DNA of 64,000 nt from Candidatus Nitrotoga sp. AM1P (GTDB lineage Bacteria > Pseudomonadota > Gammaproteobacteria > Burkholderiales > Gallionellaceae): NCBI RefSeq assembly GCF_013168275.1, contig NZ_AP019547.1:620001-684000 (forward strand), written 5' to 3'. Below, one piece after another: positions 63,868-64,000 of this stretch. The position numbers and the translations under genes were made by a program. Numbering within the stretch: position 1 is the first letter of the stretch; each line of letters opens with the position of its first letter. The notes beneath the pieces were generated by a model. That model was not told the origin of the DNA. It worked only from the letters and a program-made list of their open reading frames with translations, and made no database searches.

Positions 63868-64000
63868 ATATTCACCTTATCAGAAACCAGGAGATCATAA
63901 AAGCTTGCGGCTTTTTCCGCCGCGCACGTTGCACTGACCTCGCATGACATAAGAATTCATGGTGCGCAGCTTAAATCGGGAGAGGCATTATTCTCAACAC

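Overview
The window reads as a piece of a betaproteobacterial chromosome, most plausibly from the Nitrosomonadales (Gallionellaceae-like). This is inference from gene content and protein flavour (tal-zwf-glk-gnd, ZipA, RdgC, EgtBD, a CHASE2-GGDEF-EAL protein); no rRNA is present to settle it. From 9.4 to 37.6 kb and from 54 to 64 kb nearly every housekeeping gene lies on the minus strand. That fits a replichore running leftward into the chromosome-dimer resolution site dif, which I read at 2878-2905.

Layout. (1) 0-9.4 kb is the terminus and accessory zone. A 1.9 kb Xer-dependent integrative element (about 990-2894) sits against dif. It is bounded by 52-bp direct repeats carrying the XerC arm and core, and it encodes a VC1465/XafT-like activation factor. 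Around it are small orphan genes, inverted repeats and decayed copies of IS30, IS1595, IS110 and IS630. (2) 9.5-14.2 kb: ygfX-like, rluB, recR, ybaB, dnaX, a pagL lipid A deacylase, and the signal recognition particle RNA. (3) 14.4-19.1 kb: a sugar-oxidation cluster (tal, zwf, glk, gnd). (4) 19.1-24.3 kb: a tightly overlapping five-gene operon of the arsenosugar-associated type (arsS, a TVP38-FAD oxidoreductase fusion, two glycosyltransferase-like genes, a DUF3047 protein) without arsM. (5) 24.6-31.1 kb: a decayed cassette region with integron-type attC sites but no integrase. It holds a three-gene cassette (membrane protein, unknown, minimal nucleotidyltransferase), DUF2513 and HNH genes, toxin-antitoxin genes and an intact-looking IS4-family element. 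(6) 31.3-37.6 kb: a small phosphate-binding-like protein with a porin, then a hybrid histidine kinase, a response-regulator diguanylate cyclase and an AttH/CrtC-like protein. (7) 38-47.6 kb: DoxX with an Old Yellow Enzyme, a FecR/LysM protein with a premature stop, a CHASE2-GGDEF-EAL protein, and a MocR regulator divergent from a membrane protein. (8) 48.3-53.8 kb: nadB, a methyltransferase, fumC and a secreted protein. (9) 53.8-64 kb: nested palindromes, then def, mtnP, hpt, galU, ligA, zipA, rdgC, a small gene, egtD and egtB.

How it fits together. The housekeeping blocks cover carbon oxidation and NADPH supply (zwf, gnd, tal, glk), replication and repair (dnaX, recR, ligA, rdgC), cell division (zipA), nucleotide salvage (mtnP, hpt), NAD synthesis (nadB) and the thiol antioxidant ergothioneine (egtB, egtD). 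The two accessory blocks (0-9.4 and 24.6-31.1 kb) hold the less described biology: a Xer-exploiting element at dif, and an integrase-less attC cassette region whose three-gene cassette I do not recognise as any named system.
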